From Pseudomonas entomophila (GTDB lineage: Bacteria; Pseudomonadota; Gammaproteobacteria; Pseudomonadales; Pseudomonadaceae): DNA of 64,000 nt. The stretch spans positions 1-64,000 of the forward strand of contig NZ_JAAMQJ010000007.1 in assembly GCF_013523125.1 (NCBI RefSeq), given 5' to 3'. A program made the position numbers and the translations under genes. The notes beneath the pieces were generated by a model that was not told the DNA's origin, made no database searches, and saw nothing but the letters and a program-made list of their open reading frames with translations. Shown here piece by piece: positions 18,343-26,171 of this stretch. The stretch's first letter is position 1. Each line of letters begins with the position of its first letter.

Positions 18343-18480
18343 TTTAACGTCTTTACCTGAAACGATGTGGACCACATCGCTGATCTGGCAGAGCGGTTCA
18401 CTCCTTCTGTAGGAGCAGGCTTGCCTGCGATGCAGGCGGTGATGGACCGGACGCTATCGCGGGCAAGCCCGCTCCCACAC
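18343..18480. repeat. Composite repeat: conserved leader block plus REP pair, type B
   Basis: A 60-base leader (ACGTCTTTACCTGAAACGAT, then GTGGACC and CTGGCAGAGCGGTTCA at 18385-18400) is followed by an inverted REP pair with core GGCTTGCC...GGGCAAGCC. The same leader-plus-pair order occurs at 59806 and 63664. A degenerate type A REP lies just beyond, near 18541-18577. Confidence 0.8.
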
Positions 18481-18770
18481 GTTGGATCGCATTGCTGATC
18501 TGACAAACTGGCGCGACTTTTCTGCGCAGCCCCTGCCAAGGCGCCGGACCGGCCGCGATTGGGCGCAATGGGCCTCTAAAACCCGCGATACGCAGGTAAT
18601 CCCTGCTGACAATTCCCCAATCTCAGCGCCATGACCACCACCCGACCCCGCCGCAGCCTGGCCGCCAGAGACTTGCCCTGCGTATAGTGAAGGGCCGGCG
18701 AGGCGATTGTCCCTCGCGCCTGTTTCCGGGTGGCCGTCTCGAACCGGCCATCTCACACCAAGGAGATGAC

Positions 18771-19541
18771 ATGAACACGCTGGGCATCCTGGGCGTCGGC
18801 GAACTGACAGAAACGATGGTCCGCGGCCTGCGTCGCAGTGGCTATACCGGCGCCATCGCGCTGTCTCCCCGCAATGCCGAACGCGCGGCCGCCCTGGCCG
18901 AGCAGGAAGACTGCCAGGTCCTGGCCAGTAACCAGGCTGTGGTCGAGGCGGCCGACCTGGTGATTCTCGGCGTGCGACCCGATGTGCTCGACACCGTGGC
19001 GGCACAGGTATCCCTGCGTGAAGGCCAGCCACTGGTGTCGCTGCTGGCAGGCGTGAACCTGGCACGCCTGCAAGAGGCCTTCCCGGCAGCGCGCTGCCTG
19101 CGTGCCATGTTGTCCTATGCGGCGCAGTACAACGCCACCACTGTCGCCCTCTGCCCACCGGATGACCTGGTACGGCGCGTGCTCGAGCCGCTGGGGACGT
19201 TGGTGGCGCTGAACGACGAGCCGGCCTTCGAGCTGGCCACCGTGGCCGCGTGCATGAACGGCTGGTTCTACTTCCTGCTGAACGACCTGCAGCGCTGGTT
19301 CGTCGACCAGGGCCTGCCCCAGGACCAGGCCCGGGCGCTCGTGCTGGGCAACCTGCAGGACTGCCTCACCAGCGTCCGCGCACAGCCGGAACGATCGCTT
19401 GAGGCGTTGGGCGAAGCGATCGCCACCCCTGGTACCTTCACCGCCCAGGGCCTGGCCGTGCTGCAGGCTCATCCGTCGGCGCTGAAGTGGGATGCGGCGT
19501 GTGAGCAGGTGTTGGCGGGGCTGATGGGGAGGCAGGCGTGA
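18771..19541 (+). CDS. ProC-like pyrroline-5-carboxylate reductase family protein
   Basis: 256 residues with AAGGAGATGAC before the ATG. The N-terminal Rossmann motif is GILGVGELTETMVRGL, instead of the usual GxGxMA of ProC. VILGVRPDVLDTVAAQ and a Leu/Ala-rich C-terminal dimerisation region (FLLNDLQRWFVDQGLPQDQARALVLGNLQDCL) follow the family fold. The altered glycine motif and divergent C-terminus suggest a paralogue, not the proline-biosynthetic enzyme. Its last codons (GGCGTGA) lead straight into a heptamer array. Substrate unknown. Confidence 0.8.
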   Translation: MNTLGILGVGELTETMVRGLRRSGYTGAIALSPRNAERAAALAEQEDCQVLASNQAVVEAADLVILGVRPDVLDTVAAQVSLREGQPLVSLLAGVNLARLQEAFPAARCLRAMLSYAAQYNATTVALCPPDDLVRRVLEPLGTLVALNDEPAFELATVAACMNGWFYFLLNDLQRWFVDQGLPQDQARALVLGNLQDCLTSVRAQPERSLEALGEAIATPGTFTAQGLAVLQAHPSALKWDAACEQVLAGLMGRQA

Positions 19542-19548
19542 GCCGTGA

Positions 19549-19597
19549 GCGGCAAGCGGCAAGCGGCAAGCGGCAAGCGGCAAGCGGCAAGCGGCAA
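19549..19597. repeat. Heptanucleotide tandem array, 7 x GCGGCAA
   Basis: Seven perfect copies, 49 bases. It is preceded in the same register by GGCGTGA (the stop codon of the ProC-like gene) and GCCGTGA. Confidence 0.92.
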
Positions 19598-19649
19598 CGT
19601 CAGCGACGCCTCAACGTCCCGTCAACCCCTGACGCATCGCCCTACCGTC

Positions 19650-19677
19650 AGCTTGCAGCTTATAGCTTATAGCTTGT
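19650..19677. repeat. Heptanucleotide tandem array, 4 x AGCTTNN
   Basis: Units AGCTTGC, AGCTTAT, AGCTTAT and AGCTTGT in tandem, between the ProC-like gene and alkB. Read on the other strand and rotated, the first unit equals GCTGCAA-type units of the other arrays. Confidence 0.75.
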
Positions 19678-19732
19678 AACTCACCCACCCCCTACACTGC
19701 TCCACCCCCCCTTCGCTCACGGAGGCCGCCCT

Positions 19733-20377
19733 CTGATCCAGTCGGACCTGAACCTGTTCGGCCCGCAGCCGCAGCGCCTGGCCCCGTGCACGGTCCTGCT
19801 GCCTGGCTTCGCCCTGGACAGCGTCGAACCGTTGCTCGATGCGCTGCGCCCGGTGCTGCGAGCGTCGCCCTTTCGCCATCTCCAGACCCCTGGCGGTCGG
19901 CGCATGGCCGTGGGCACCAGCAACTGCGGCGCGCTCGGCTGGGTCAGCGATGCGCGCGGCTATCGCTACACGCCGCTCGATCCGCTCAACGGCCAGCCCT
20001 GGCCGGCCCTGCCGCCGCTGCTCGTGGCGCTGGCCACGCGTGCCGCGGCCCTGGCCGGGTTCGAGGGCTTCGTGCCGGACGCCTGTCTGATCAACCACTA
20101 CCAGCCCGGCACGCAGTTGAGCCTGCATCAGGACCGTGACGAACGCGACTTCACGCAGCCGATCGTCTCGCTGTCGCTCGGGCTGCCTGCGGTCTTCGTA
20201 TTGGGAGGGATGCAGCGTGGCGATCCGGTCGCACGGATACCGTTGAGCCATGGCGATGTTTTGGTCTGGGGCGGCGAAGATCGCTTGCGCTTTCATGGTG
20301 TGTTGCCGGTCAAGCCTGGCCACCATCCGCGCCTGGGCGAGCGGCGCCTCAACCTGACCCTGCGCAAGGCTGGCTGA
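19733..20377 (+). CDS. alkB: AlkB-type DNA/RNA demethylase, apparent CTG start
   Basis: 214 residues when read from CTG at 19733, which has GGAGG seven bases upstream; the first ATG (19832) would remove about 33 conserved residues. The product is a Fe(II)/2-oxoglutarate dioxygenase that removes alkyl groups from N1-adenine and N3-cytosine. Visible motifs: NHYQPGTQLSLHQDRDERDF (iron-binding HxD), FHGVLPV (second His) and RRLNLTLR (2-oxoglutarate-binding RxNxTxR), plus GALGWVSDARGYRYTPLDP early. No ada or other methylation-response gene is next to it. Confidence 0.9.
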   Translation: MIQSDLNLFGPQPQRLAPCTVLLPGFALDSVEPLLDALRPVLRASPFRHLQTPGGRRMAVGTSNCGALGWVSDARGYRYTPLDPLNGQPWPALPPLLVALATRAAALAGFEGFVPDACLINHYQPGTQLSLHQDRDERDFTQPIVSLSLGLPAVFVLGGMQRGDPVARIPLSHGDVLVWGGEDRLRFHGVLPVKPGHHPRLGERRLNLTLRKAG

Positions 20378-20410
20378 CGGCGCCTTCACGCGCCGCCTCG
20401 CCGCATGGGC

Positions 20411-21193
20411 TCACTGCCGCCCGGCGGCCTGCTCGACCAGCAGTTTCCAGTTCAGCGCCTCTTGCCAGTCCGCGCCGAACGGCAGCTGCACCCACCACGG
20501 ATCCTGCCCGGCCGCTTGCACCTGCACGTTGAGCGTGAAGCTGCGCGAGGTGCTGTCGGTCGTGGTGGTGGTCGAGTGCGACCTGCCCTTGCCGATCATA
20601 CCCATGTGCTTGTTGAAGGCGAACACGCTGCGCCGCCCGTGGGTGGTGGTGGTCTGGGACGTGCTCTGGGTGAAGGTCTTCTCGTCGACGTGGACCTGTT
20701 TGACCGCACGCGGTGCGTCGATCAGCACCTGCCGATCGCCCAGGTCGCCACCGGACACATAGAGCGTCTGACGGTCTGGAAACACCCCGAGCATCCGGCC
20801 ACTGCGGCAGATCCAGCGGTAGGCGCCCAGCGACTGGCTGGCCAGGAACGCCTTGCCGGCCTCCAGGCGTGCCGAGCCCAGCGCCGCCTGGGCGCGCTCC
20901 AGTGCCCGTGCTTGTGGACGCCAGAGCAGCGACAACGGCACAGACAACAGCCACAGCAGGCACCAGATCAACACCGCATAGATCGGCCCACCGATGTAGT
21001 GCCCCTGCCAGACCCACTTGAGCAGCAGGTAGGCGCAGTACGCCGTCTGCACGCCCATGAAGACCCGCATGACCTGGCGCTGACGCTGCTGCAGGTGCCG
21101 CTCGGCCTGGGCGACCTGTTCATGGGCCGTGCTCAGGGACGCGTCGGCGGAAAAGACGGTGATGGGCGAAGCGAGCGAGGGAGAATCGGACAT
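20411..21193 (-). CDS. Membrane protein of unknown function with two TM helices
   Basis: 260 residues from the ATG at 21193 (AGGATG upstream). A short coiled-coil-like Gln/Arg-rich segment (residues about 25-50) precedes two hydrophobic helices (VFMGVQTAYCAYLLLKWVW and GGPIYAVLIWCLLWLLSVPLSLLW). The C-terminal half is soluble and carries a Ser/Thr-rich tract (TFTQSTSQTTTTHGRRS and SHSTTTTTDSTSRS). No family recognised. Convergent with alkB, 34 bases between stops. Confidence 0.75.
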   Translation of the reverse strand: MSDSPSLASPITVFSADASLSTAHEQVAQAERHLQQRQRQVMRVFMGVQTAYCAYLLLKWVWQGHYIGGPIYAVLIWCLLWLLSVPLSLLWRPQARALERAQAALGSARLEAGKAFLASQSLGAYRWICRSGRMLGVFPDRQTLYVSGGDLGDRQVLIDAPRAVKQVHVDEKTFTQSTSQTTTTHGRRSVFAFNKHMGMIGKGRSHSTTTTTDSTSRSFTLNVQVQAAGQDPWWVQLPFGADWQEALNWKLLVEQAAGRQ

Positions 21194-21304
21194 GGGCATC
21201 CTGCGCAAGGGAAGGGGCGCCACGGTCGGCGCATGGGCCGCACAGTCTATCGCAGGGCTTGGCGCCTTGGGCAGCGTACCGTTGCCAGGTGACCGGGCAG
21301 ACGT

Positions 21305-21341
21305 GAAAAGGCCGGGCGTGTCGCGAGGACAGGCCCGGCCT
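21305..21341 (-). terminator. Rho-independent terminator after the PepSY gene
   Basis: On the minus strand a perfect 9-bp stem (AGGCCGGGC / GCCCGGCCT) with a 15-base loop is followed by TTTT. It lies about 20 bases after the PepSY stop. Confidence 0.85.
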
Positions 21342-21359
21342 CCAGGAGCGGTGCGAGGC

Positions 21360-21632
21360 TCAGTGATCCATCTGTTCCTTGACGATCGCGCCCGAGCGCG
21401 GGTCGATGTGGAACTCGTACTTCATGCCGTCGGCCTTGGTACCCTTGCCTTCCCAGTGACCGTCGTCGATCTTGAGTTCGGTGATCGGGTTGTAGCCGGC
21501 GCTTTTCGCGGTCTGCAAGGCCTGTTCGATGTTGACCTTCCAGTCGGCGCCAGGTTGATCGGCCCAGGCGGCAGTCGCGCCCAAGGAGCCTGCCAGGGCC
21601 AGACCAGTGAACAGTCGAGTCAGTGCTTTCAT
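21360..21632 (-). CDS. PepSY-domain small exported protein
   Basis: 90 residues: a signal peptide ending at AAWA, then one PepSY domain (WKVNIEQALQTAKSAGYNPITELKIDDGHWEGKGTKADGMKYEFHIDPRSG). PepSY proteins are periplasmic, sometimes inhibitory or ligand-binding; Pseudomonas has several stand-alone ones, often beside two-component systems, but none is next to this copy. AAGGATG before the ATG supports the start. Confidence 0.88.
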   Translation of the reverse strand: MKALTRLFTGLALAGSLGATAAWADQPGADWKVNIEQALQTAKSAGYNPITELKIDDGHWEGKGTKADGMKYEFHIDPRSGAIVKEQMDH

Positions 21633-21691
21633 CAGGAAACATCCTTTTTGCGTGAAGGTGATCTGTAGGACTGGCAGAGCGCCACCTGGGT

Positions 21692-21901
21692 TCAGTCGCG
21701 ATCGAGGGCGTCTTCGCGGTGCATGGCCAGATGCCCGGTCTTGTCGCTCTTGACCTCGTACTGCGGTTCGTCGCTCGAGCAGTGGCGCGTGCGGCCGGCG
21801 AACTCTACGTCGCGCGTGTGCACCTGGGTGACCTTGCCGCGGATCACGCCGGCTTCGGAATTCCAGCGCACGGCATCGCCCACCTTGTATTTCGAACTCA
21901 T
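21692..21901 (-). CDS. DUF2945 (hypervirulence-associated, TUDOR-like) small protein
   Basis: 69 residues from the ATG at 21901, which has GGGAGAG upstream. KYKVGDAVRWNSEAGVIRGKVTQVHTRDVEFAGR and PQYEVKSDKTGHLAMHREDAL match the DUF2945 family, small cytoplasmic SH3/Tudor-like proteins also found in fungi. Function unknown. Fifty-nine bases upstream of the PepSY gene in the same direction. Confidence 0.85.
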   Translation of the reverse strand: MSSKYKVGDAVRWNSEAGVIRGKVTQVHTRDVEFAGRTRHCSSDEPQYEVKSDKTGHLAMHREDALDRD

Positions 21902-22171
21902 CGCTCTCTCCCTGGCTCCGACGATGGAGCGGTCAATGGCACCACACAATGGTCATGTGGTTCTGTTCAACTGAGTCCGGCAGGCGGGAGAAGATTCCCT
22001 CGTGTCGAAGGCGGCGAGCGCTGCGCGGACAACGTCCGGTTCATGACGAGCAAGCTCTTGCGGGTCACTCGACGACCACGCAGACGAAATGCGCGCTTCG
22101 CCCTTTCGATCTAGGCCGAGGGCAGGCACAATGCGCATCTTTTTTTGGCCGGCCTGGCCGGGAGGCCTGTG

Positions 22172-23269
22172 ATGATCAAGACGCCGTACTACCTCATCGA
22201 CAAGCAGAAGCTGCTGGTCAACCTGAAGAAGATCGCCTACGTGCGCGAGCAGTCCGGGGCCAAGGCCCTGCTGGCGCTCAAGTGCTTCGCGACCTGGTCG
22301 GTGTTCGACCTGATGGAGCAGTACATGGACGGCACCACCTCGTCGTCGCTGTACGAGCTCAAGCTCGGCCGCCAGAAGTTCGCCGGCGAGACCCACGCCT
22401 ACAGCGTGGCCTGGGCGGATGACGAAATCGACGAGATGCTCGAGCACTGCGACAAGATCATCTTCAACTCCATCGGCCAGTTGCAGCGCTACGCCGACGC
22501 CTCCGAGGGCAAGACCCGCGGCCTGCGCGTGAACCCTCAGGTGAGCAGCTCGGACTACCTGCTGGCCGACCCGGCGCGCCCGTTCAGCCGCCTGGGCGAA
22601 TGGGACCCGGCCAAGATCGAGACCGTCATCGATCAGATCTCCGGCTTCATGTTCCACAACAACTGCGAGAACGGCGACTTCAGCCTGTTCGACCAGATGC
22701 TCTCGCACATCGAGGCGCGCTTCGGTCACCTGCTGCACCAGGTGCAATGGGTCAGCCTGGGTGGCGGCATCCACTTCACCGGCGAAGGCTATGCGCTGGA
22801 CGCCTTCTGCGCGCGGCTCAAGCAGTTCTCCGAGACCTACGGCGTGCAGGTCTACCTCGAGCCCGGCGAAGCGGCGATCACCCAGAGCGCGTCGCTGGAA
22901 GTGACCGTGCTCGACACGCTGTACAACGGCAAGCACCTGGCCGTGGTCGACAGCTCCATCGAGGCGCACATGCTCGACCTGCTGATCTACCGCCTGGACG
23001 CCAAGATGGCGCCCTGCGACGGCGAACACAGCTACATGGTCTGCGGCAAGTCGTGCCTGGCCGGGGACATCTTCGGCGAATACCGCTTCGACCGTCCGCT
23101 GGCCATCGGCGATCGGCTGTCGTTCATCGACGCGGCGGGCTACACCATGGTCAAGAAAAACTGGTTCAACGGGGTGAAGATGCCGGCCATCGCGGTCAAG
23201 CAGCTCGACGGCAACGTCGAGGTGGTGCGCGAGTTCGGTTTCGACGACTACGTGTCCAGCCTGTCCTGA
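22172..23269 (+). CDS. nspC: Carboxynorspermidine decarboxylase
   Basis: 365 residues; GGGAGG precedes the ATG at 22172. Fold-type III PLP decarboxylase: the PLP lysine is in ALLALKCFATW near the N-terminus, the glycine loop in VSLGGGIHFTG, and the active-site cysteine in YMVCGKSCLAGDIFGEY. It removes CO2 from carboxynorspermidine or carboxyspermidine in the alternative polyamine pathway. It is cotranscribed with the dehydrogenase gene 31 bases downstream, which makes its substrate. The C-terminus (EFGFDDYVSSLS) and length fit the family. Confidence 0.93.
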   Translation: MIKTPYYLIDKQKLLVNLKKIAYVREQSGAKALLALKCFATWSVFDLMEQYMDGTTSSSLYELKLGRQKFAGETHAYSVAWADDEIDEMLEHCDKIIFNSIGQLQRYADASEGKTRGLRVNPQVSSSDYLLADPARPFSRLGEWDPAKIETVIDQISGFMFHNNCENGDFSLFDQMLSHIEARFGHLLHQVQWVSLGGGIHFTGEGYALDAFCARLKQFSETYGVQVYLEPGEAAITQSASLEVTVLDTLYNGKHLAVVDSSIEAHMLDLLIYRLDAKMAPCDGEHSYMVCGKSCLAGDIFGEYRFDRPLAIGDRLSFIDAAGYTMVKKNWFNGVKMPAIAVKQLDGNVEVVREFGFDDYVSSLS

Positions 23270-23300
23270 CGACAGGCTTCAACGAGGAGCAAGGGATAAA

Positions 23301-24545
23301 TTGAGAAAGAACGTTCTTATCATTGGTGCAGGAGGTGTCGCCAAGGTGGTGGCCCACAAGTGCGCGCAGCATAACGACGAACTCGGTCGTATCGCCATCG
23401 CGTCACGGAACATCTCCAAATGCCAGGCCATCATCGACAGCGTCAAGGCCAAGGGTAGCCTCAAGGTACCCGCCGACATCCAGGCCTTTGCGCTCAATGC
23501 CCTCGATGTCGAGGCGACCAAGACGCTGATCCGCGAGACCGAATCGCAGATCGTGATCAACGTCGGTTCCGCCTTCCTGAACATGTCGGTGCTGCGTGCC
23601 TGCATCGATACCGGCGCGGCCTACCTGGACACCGCGATCCACGAAGAGCCGGGCAAGATCTGCGAGACCCCGCCCTGGTATGGCAACTACGAGTGGAAAC
23701 ACCTCGAGGAGTGCCAGGCGAAGAACATCACGGCCATTCTCGGTGTCGGTTTCGACCCGGGTGTGGTCAACAGCTACGCCAAGCTGGCGCAGCAGCAGTA
23801 TTTCGATCGCATCGACTCGATCGACATCCTCGACGTCAATGCCGGTTCCCACGGCAAGTACTTCGCGACCAACTTCGACCCGGAAATCAACTTCCGCGAG
23901 TTCACCGGTCAAGTCTGGAGCTGGCAGGACAGCCAGTGGACCAGCAACACCATGTTCGAGGTCAAGCGCACGGACGACCTGCCGGTCGTGGGCGCACAGA
24001 ACCTGTACCTGACCGGCCACGACGAAGTGCACTCGCTGTCGAAGAACCTCGACGTGCCGAACGTGCGCTTCTGGATGAGCTTCGGCGAGCACTACATCAA
24101 CGTCTTCACCGTGCTGAAGAACCTGGGCCTGCTCTCCGAGCAGCCGGTGCGCACCGCCGAAGGCCTGGAGGTGGTCCCGCTGAAAGTGGTCAAGGCCGTG
24201 CTGCCCGACCCTTCGTCGCTGGCGCCAGGCTACACCGGCAAGACCTGCATCGGTGACCTGGTCAAGGGCACCAAGGATGGCCAGCCGCGCGAGGTGTTCA
24301 TCTACAACGTGGCCGACCACGAGGACGCCTACGCCGAGACCGACAGCCAGGGCATCTCGTACACCGCCGGCGTACCGCCCGTGGCGGCCGCCCTGCTGGT
24401 CGCCCGTGGCCAGTGGGACGTGCAGCGCATGGTCAACGTCGAGGAGCTGCCGGCCGAGCCGTTCCTCAAGGCGCTGGACGTGATGGGCCTGCCGACCCGC
24501 GTCAAGGACGCGCACGGCGACCGTCCATGGGACGCCGAAGCGTGA
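23301..24545 (+). CDS. Carboxynorspermidine/carboxyspermidine dehydrogenase (saccharopine dehydrogenase family), TTG start
   Basis: 414 residues from TTG at 23301, with GAGGAG and AAGG upstream and MRKNVLIIGAGGVAKVVAHK as the natural family N-terminus. It condenses aspartate semialdehyde with a diamine, using NADPH, to carboxynorspermidine or carboxyspermidine. Visible: GAGGVA Rossmann loop, GFDPGVVNSYAKLA, DVNAGSHGKYFATNFDPEINFREF, YTAGVPPVAAALLVARGQW. It forms an operon with the decarboxylase. The rare TTG start may keep its level below that of the decarboxylase. A strong terminator follows. Confidence 0.93.
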   Translation: MRKNVLIIGAGGVAKVVAHKCAQHNDELGRIAIASRNISKCQAIIDSVKAKGSLKVPADIQAFALNALDVEATKTLIRETESQIVINVGSAFLNMSVLRACIDTGAAYLDTAIHEEPGKICETPPWYGNYEWKHLEECQAKNITAILGVGFDPGVVNSYAKLAQQQYFDRIDSIDILDVNAGSHGKYFATNFDPEINFREFTGQVWSWQDSQWTSNTMFEVKRTDDLPVVGAQNLYLTGHDEVHSLSKNLDVPNVRFWMSFGEHYINVFTVLKNLGLLSEQPVRTAEGLEVVPLKVVKAVLPDPSSLAPGYTGKTCIGDLVKGTKDGQPREVFIYNVADHEDAYAETDSQGISYTAGVPPVAAALLVARGQWDVQRMVNVEELPAEPFLKALDVMGLPTRVKDAHGDRPWDAEA

Positions 24546-24570
24546 TCCCGTCGCGTTGATGCTGTATCGA

Positions 24571-24600
24571 GAGGCGCCCCGAGGGGCGCCTCTTTTCGTT
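24571..24600 (+). terminator. Rho-independent terminator of the polyamine operon
   Basis: A perfect 10-bp stem GAGGCGCCCC / GGGGCGCCTC with a two-base loop is followed by TTTT. It lies 26 bases after the dehydrogenase stop. Confidence 0.93.
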
Positions 24601-24689
24601 TCAGGGCTGCTGGTCGGACGCTGCTGCGCGTCGTGATGACAGGTGTGGAAGTCATTTTGTCGGCGATGAGGTCGTATCATGCGTCGCCT

Positions 24690-24811
24690 GCCATCGCGGG
24701 CAAGCCCGCACAGAGGGCGGTTCGACGCCCTGGCAGTGTCGCTTCAGATGAGCGGCGATGGCCTGTGCCCTTGTGATGGAACTACGGGTGTGGGGGGCTT
24801 GCCCGCGATGA
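24690..24811. repeat. REP pair, type B (inverted, widely spaced)
   Basis: The left copy ends in ATCGCGGGCAAGCCCGC and the right copy reads GGGGGGCTTGCCCGCGATGA, about 80 bases apart. It fills the space between the polyamine operon and the esterase gene; nothing else is evident there. Confidence 0.75.
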
Positions 24812-24959
24812 CGTCCGCTCCGTCACCATCCCGTTGGAACGATTTCACATCCCCGGACGCCTCATCCAGGTAGGGTGACTTTCGGCCACCCAGCCGGGGC
24901 ATGCCAATGTCGGTTTCCCTGTATGCCGCATCACAGACGTCATTATCAGGAGACGACCG

Positions 24960-26054
24960 ATGATCAAACCCAATCGCATGACACTGATCGCCCTCACCGT
25001 CGTGGGCGTGACCACCGCACTGGCTGGCTGCGCCCGGGACCCCGAGAAGCGCTCGGTGTCGGAACTGGCGGTCAGCAGCACCAAGAGCATGCTGCGTACC
25101 GATTCGGACATGCAGACCGTGCTGAACAAGTACGCCAGCTTCGACGCCAAGGCCGTCGAGAAGACCACCCCCGCCGAAGCCCGTCAGCAGCCGACCATCG
25201 CCGATGCGGTCAAGGGTGTGCTGGCCGACGAGAAGCGCGACAGCAGCCCCGAAGCGCTGGTCCCGGGCGTCACTGCACGCGACACTACCGTGCCAGGCGC
25301 CGCAGGCGCGCTGCCGGCGACGGTGTACACCCCAGAAGGCCCCGGGCCGTTCCCGGTGATCGTCTACTTCCATGGCGGTGGCTGGGTCTTCGCCGACCGC
25401 AAGGTGTATGACGCCGGCGCCCGCGGCCTGGCCAAGCAGGCCAGTGCCGTGGTGGTCTCGGTCGACTACCGCCGCGCGCCGGAGGCCAAGTTCCCGGCTG
25501 CCCACGATGACGCCCTCGCCGCCTACCGCTGGATCAGCCGCAATGCCGCCTCGCTCAAGGGCGACCCGACCCGCCTGGCCCTGGCCGGCGAAAGCGCCGG
25601 GGGCAACCTCGCCGTGGCCACTGCCATCGCCGCGCAGAAGGCCGGCGTGACCGCACCGAAACATGTGCTGGCAGTCTATCCGGTGGCTCAGTCCAGCACG
25701 GACACCGAGTCCTACCAGAAATACGCCGACGCCATGCCGCTGAACAAGCCGATGATGCTGTGGTTCATCGACAAGGTGAGCAAGACGCCGGCCGATGTGA
25801 AGGACCCGCGCATCGACCTGGTGCACGCCCAGTTGCAAGGGCTGCCGCCGGTGACCATCGTCAACGCCGAGATCGATCCGCTGCGTGATGACGGCGCGCA
25901 ACTGGAGCAGGCGTTGCGCGGTGCGGGCGTCAGCGTCGAGCGCAAACTGTACTCAGGCGTGACGCACGAGTTCTTCGGCACGGCGGCGGTGGTGAAGAAG
26001 GCGCAGGAAGCGCAGGCGTATGCAGGTCAGCGCCTGAAGGCGGACCTGCGTTGA
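24960..26054 (+). CDS. HSL-family alpha/beta hydrolase (esterase), lipoprotein
   Basis: 364 residues; AGGAG precedes the ATG. A lipobox (TTALAGC) predicts anchoring to a membrane. After a polar N-terminal region of about 100 residues comes the hydrolase domain, with oxyanion-hole motif YFHGGGWV, nucleophile motif GESAGG, acid region NAEIDPLRDDG and catalytic His in GVTHEFFG. This is the hormone-sensitive-lipase (alpha/beta hydrolase-3) family, which hydrolyses short-chain esters. Substrate unknown. The exported form with a long linker is less common than cytoplasmic members. Confidence 0.9.
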   Translation: MIKPNRMTLIALTVVGVTTALAGCARDPEKRSVSELAVSSTKSMLRTDSDMQTVLNKYASFDAKAVEKTTPAEARQQPTIADAVKGVLADEKRDSSPEALVPGVTARDTTVPGAAGALPATVYTPEGPGPFPVIVYFHGGGWVFADRKVYDAGARGLAKQASAVVVSVDYRRAPEAKFPAAHDDALAAYRWISRNAASLKGDPTRLALAGESAGGNLAVATAIAAQKAGVTAPKHVLAVYPVAQSSTDTESYQKYADAMPLNKPMMLWFIDKVSKTPADVKDPRIDLVHAQLQGLPPVTIVNAEIDPLRDDGAQLEQALRGAGVSVERKLYSGVTHEFFGTAAVVKKAQEAQAYAGQRLKADLR

Positions 26055-26171
26055 GGCAAGCCGTGATCCTGCCCACCTCTTCGTCCGGGACGTGGTTCAT
26101 GGCTTGGCCACCACCCCTGTGATGGATGCATGTGACAGGGCCGACTCCGCGTGAACATCGATCACTCGGGG

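Noticed and set aside
19541..19680. CRISPR array
   Set aside because: The units are 7-base perfect tandem repeats without spacers; there are no cas genes.
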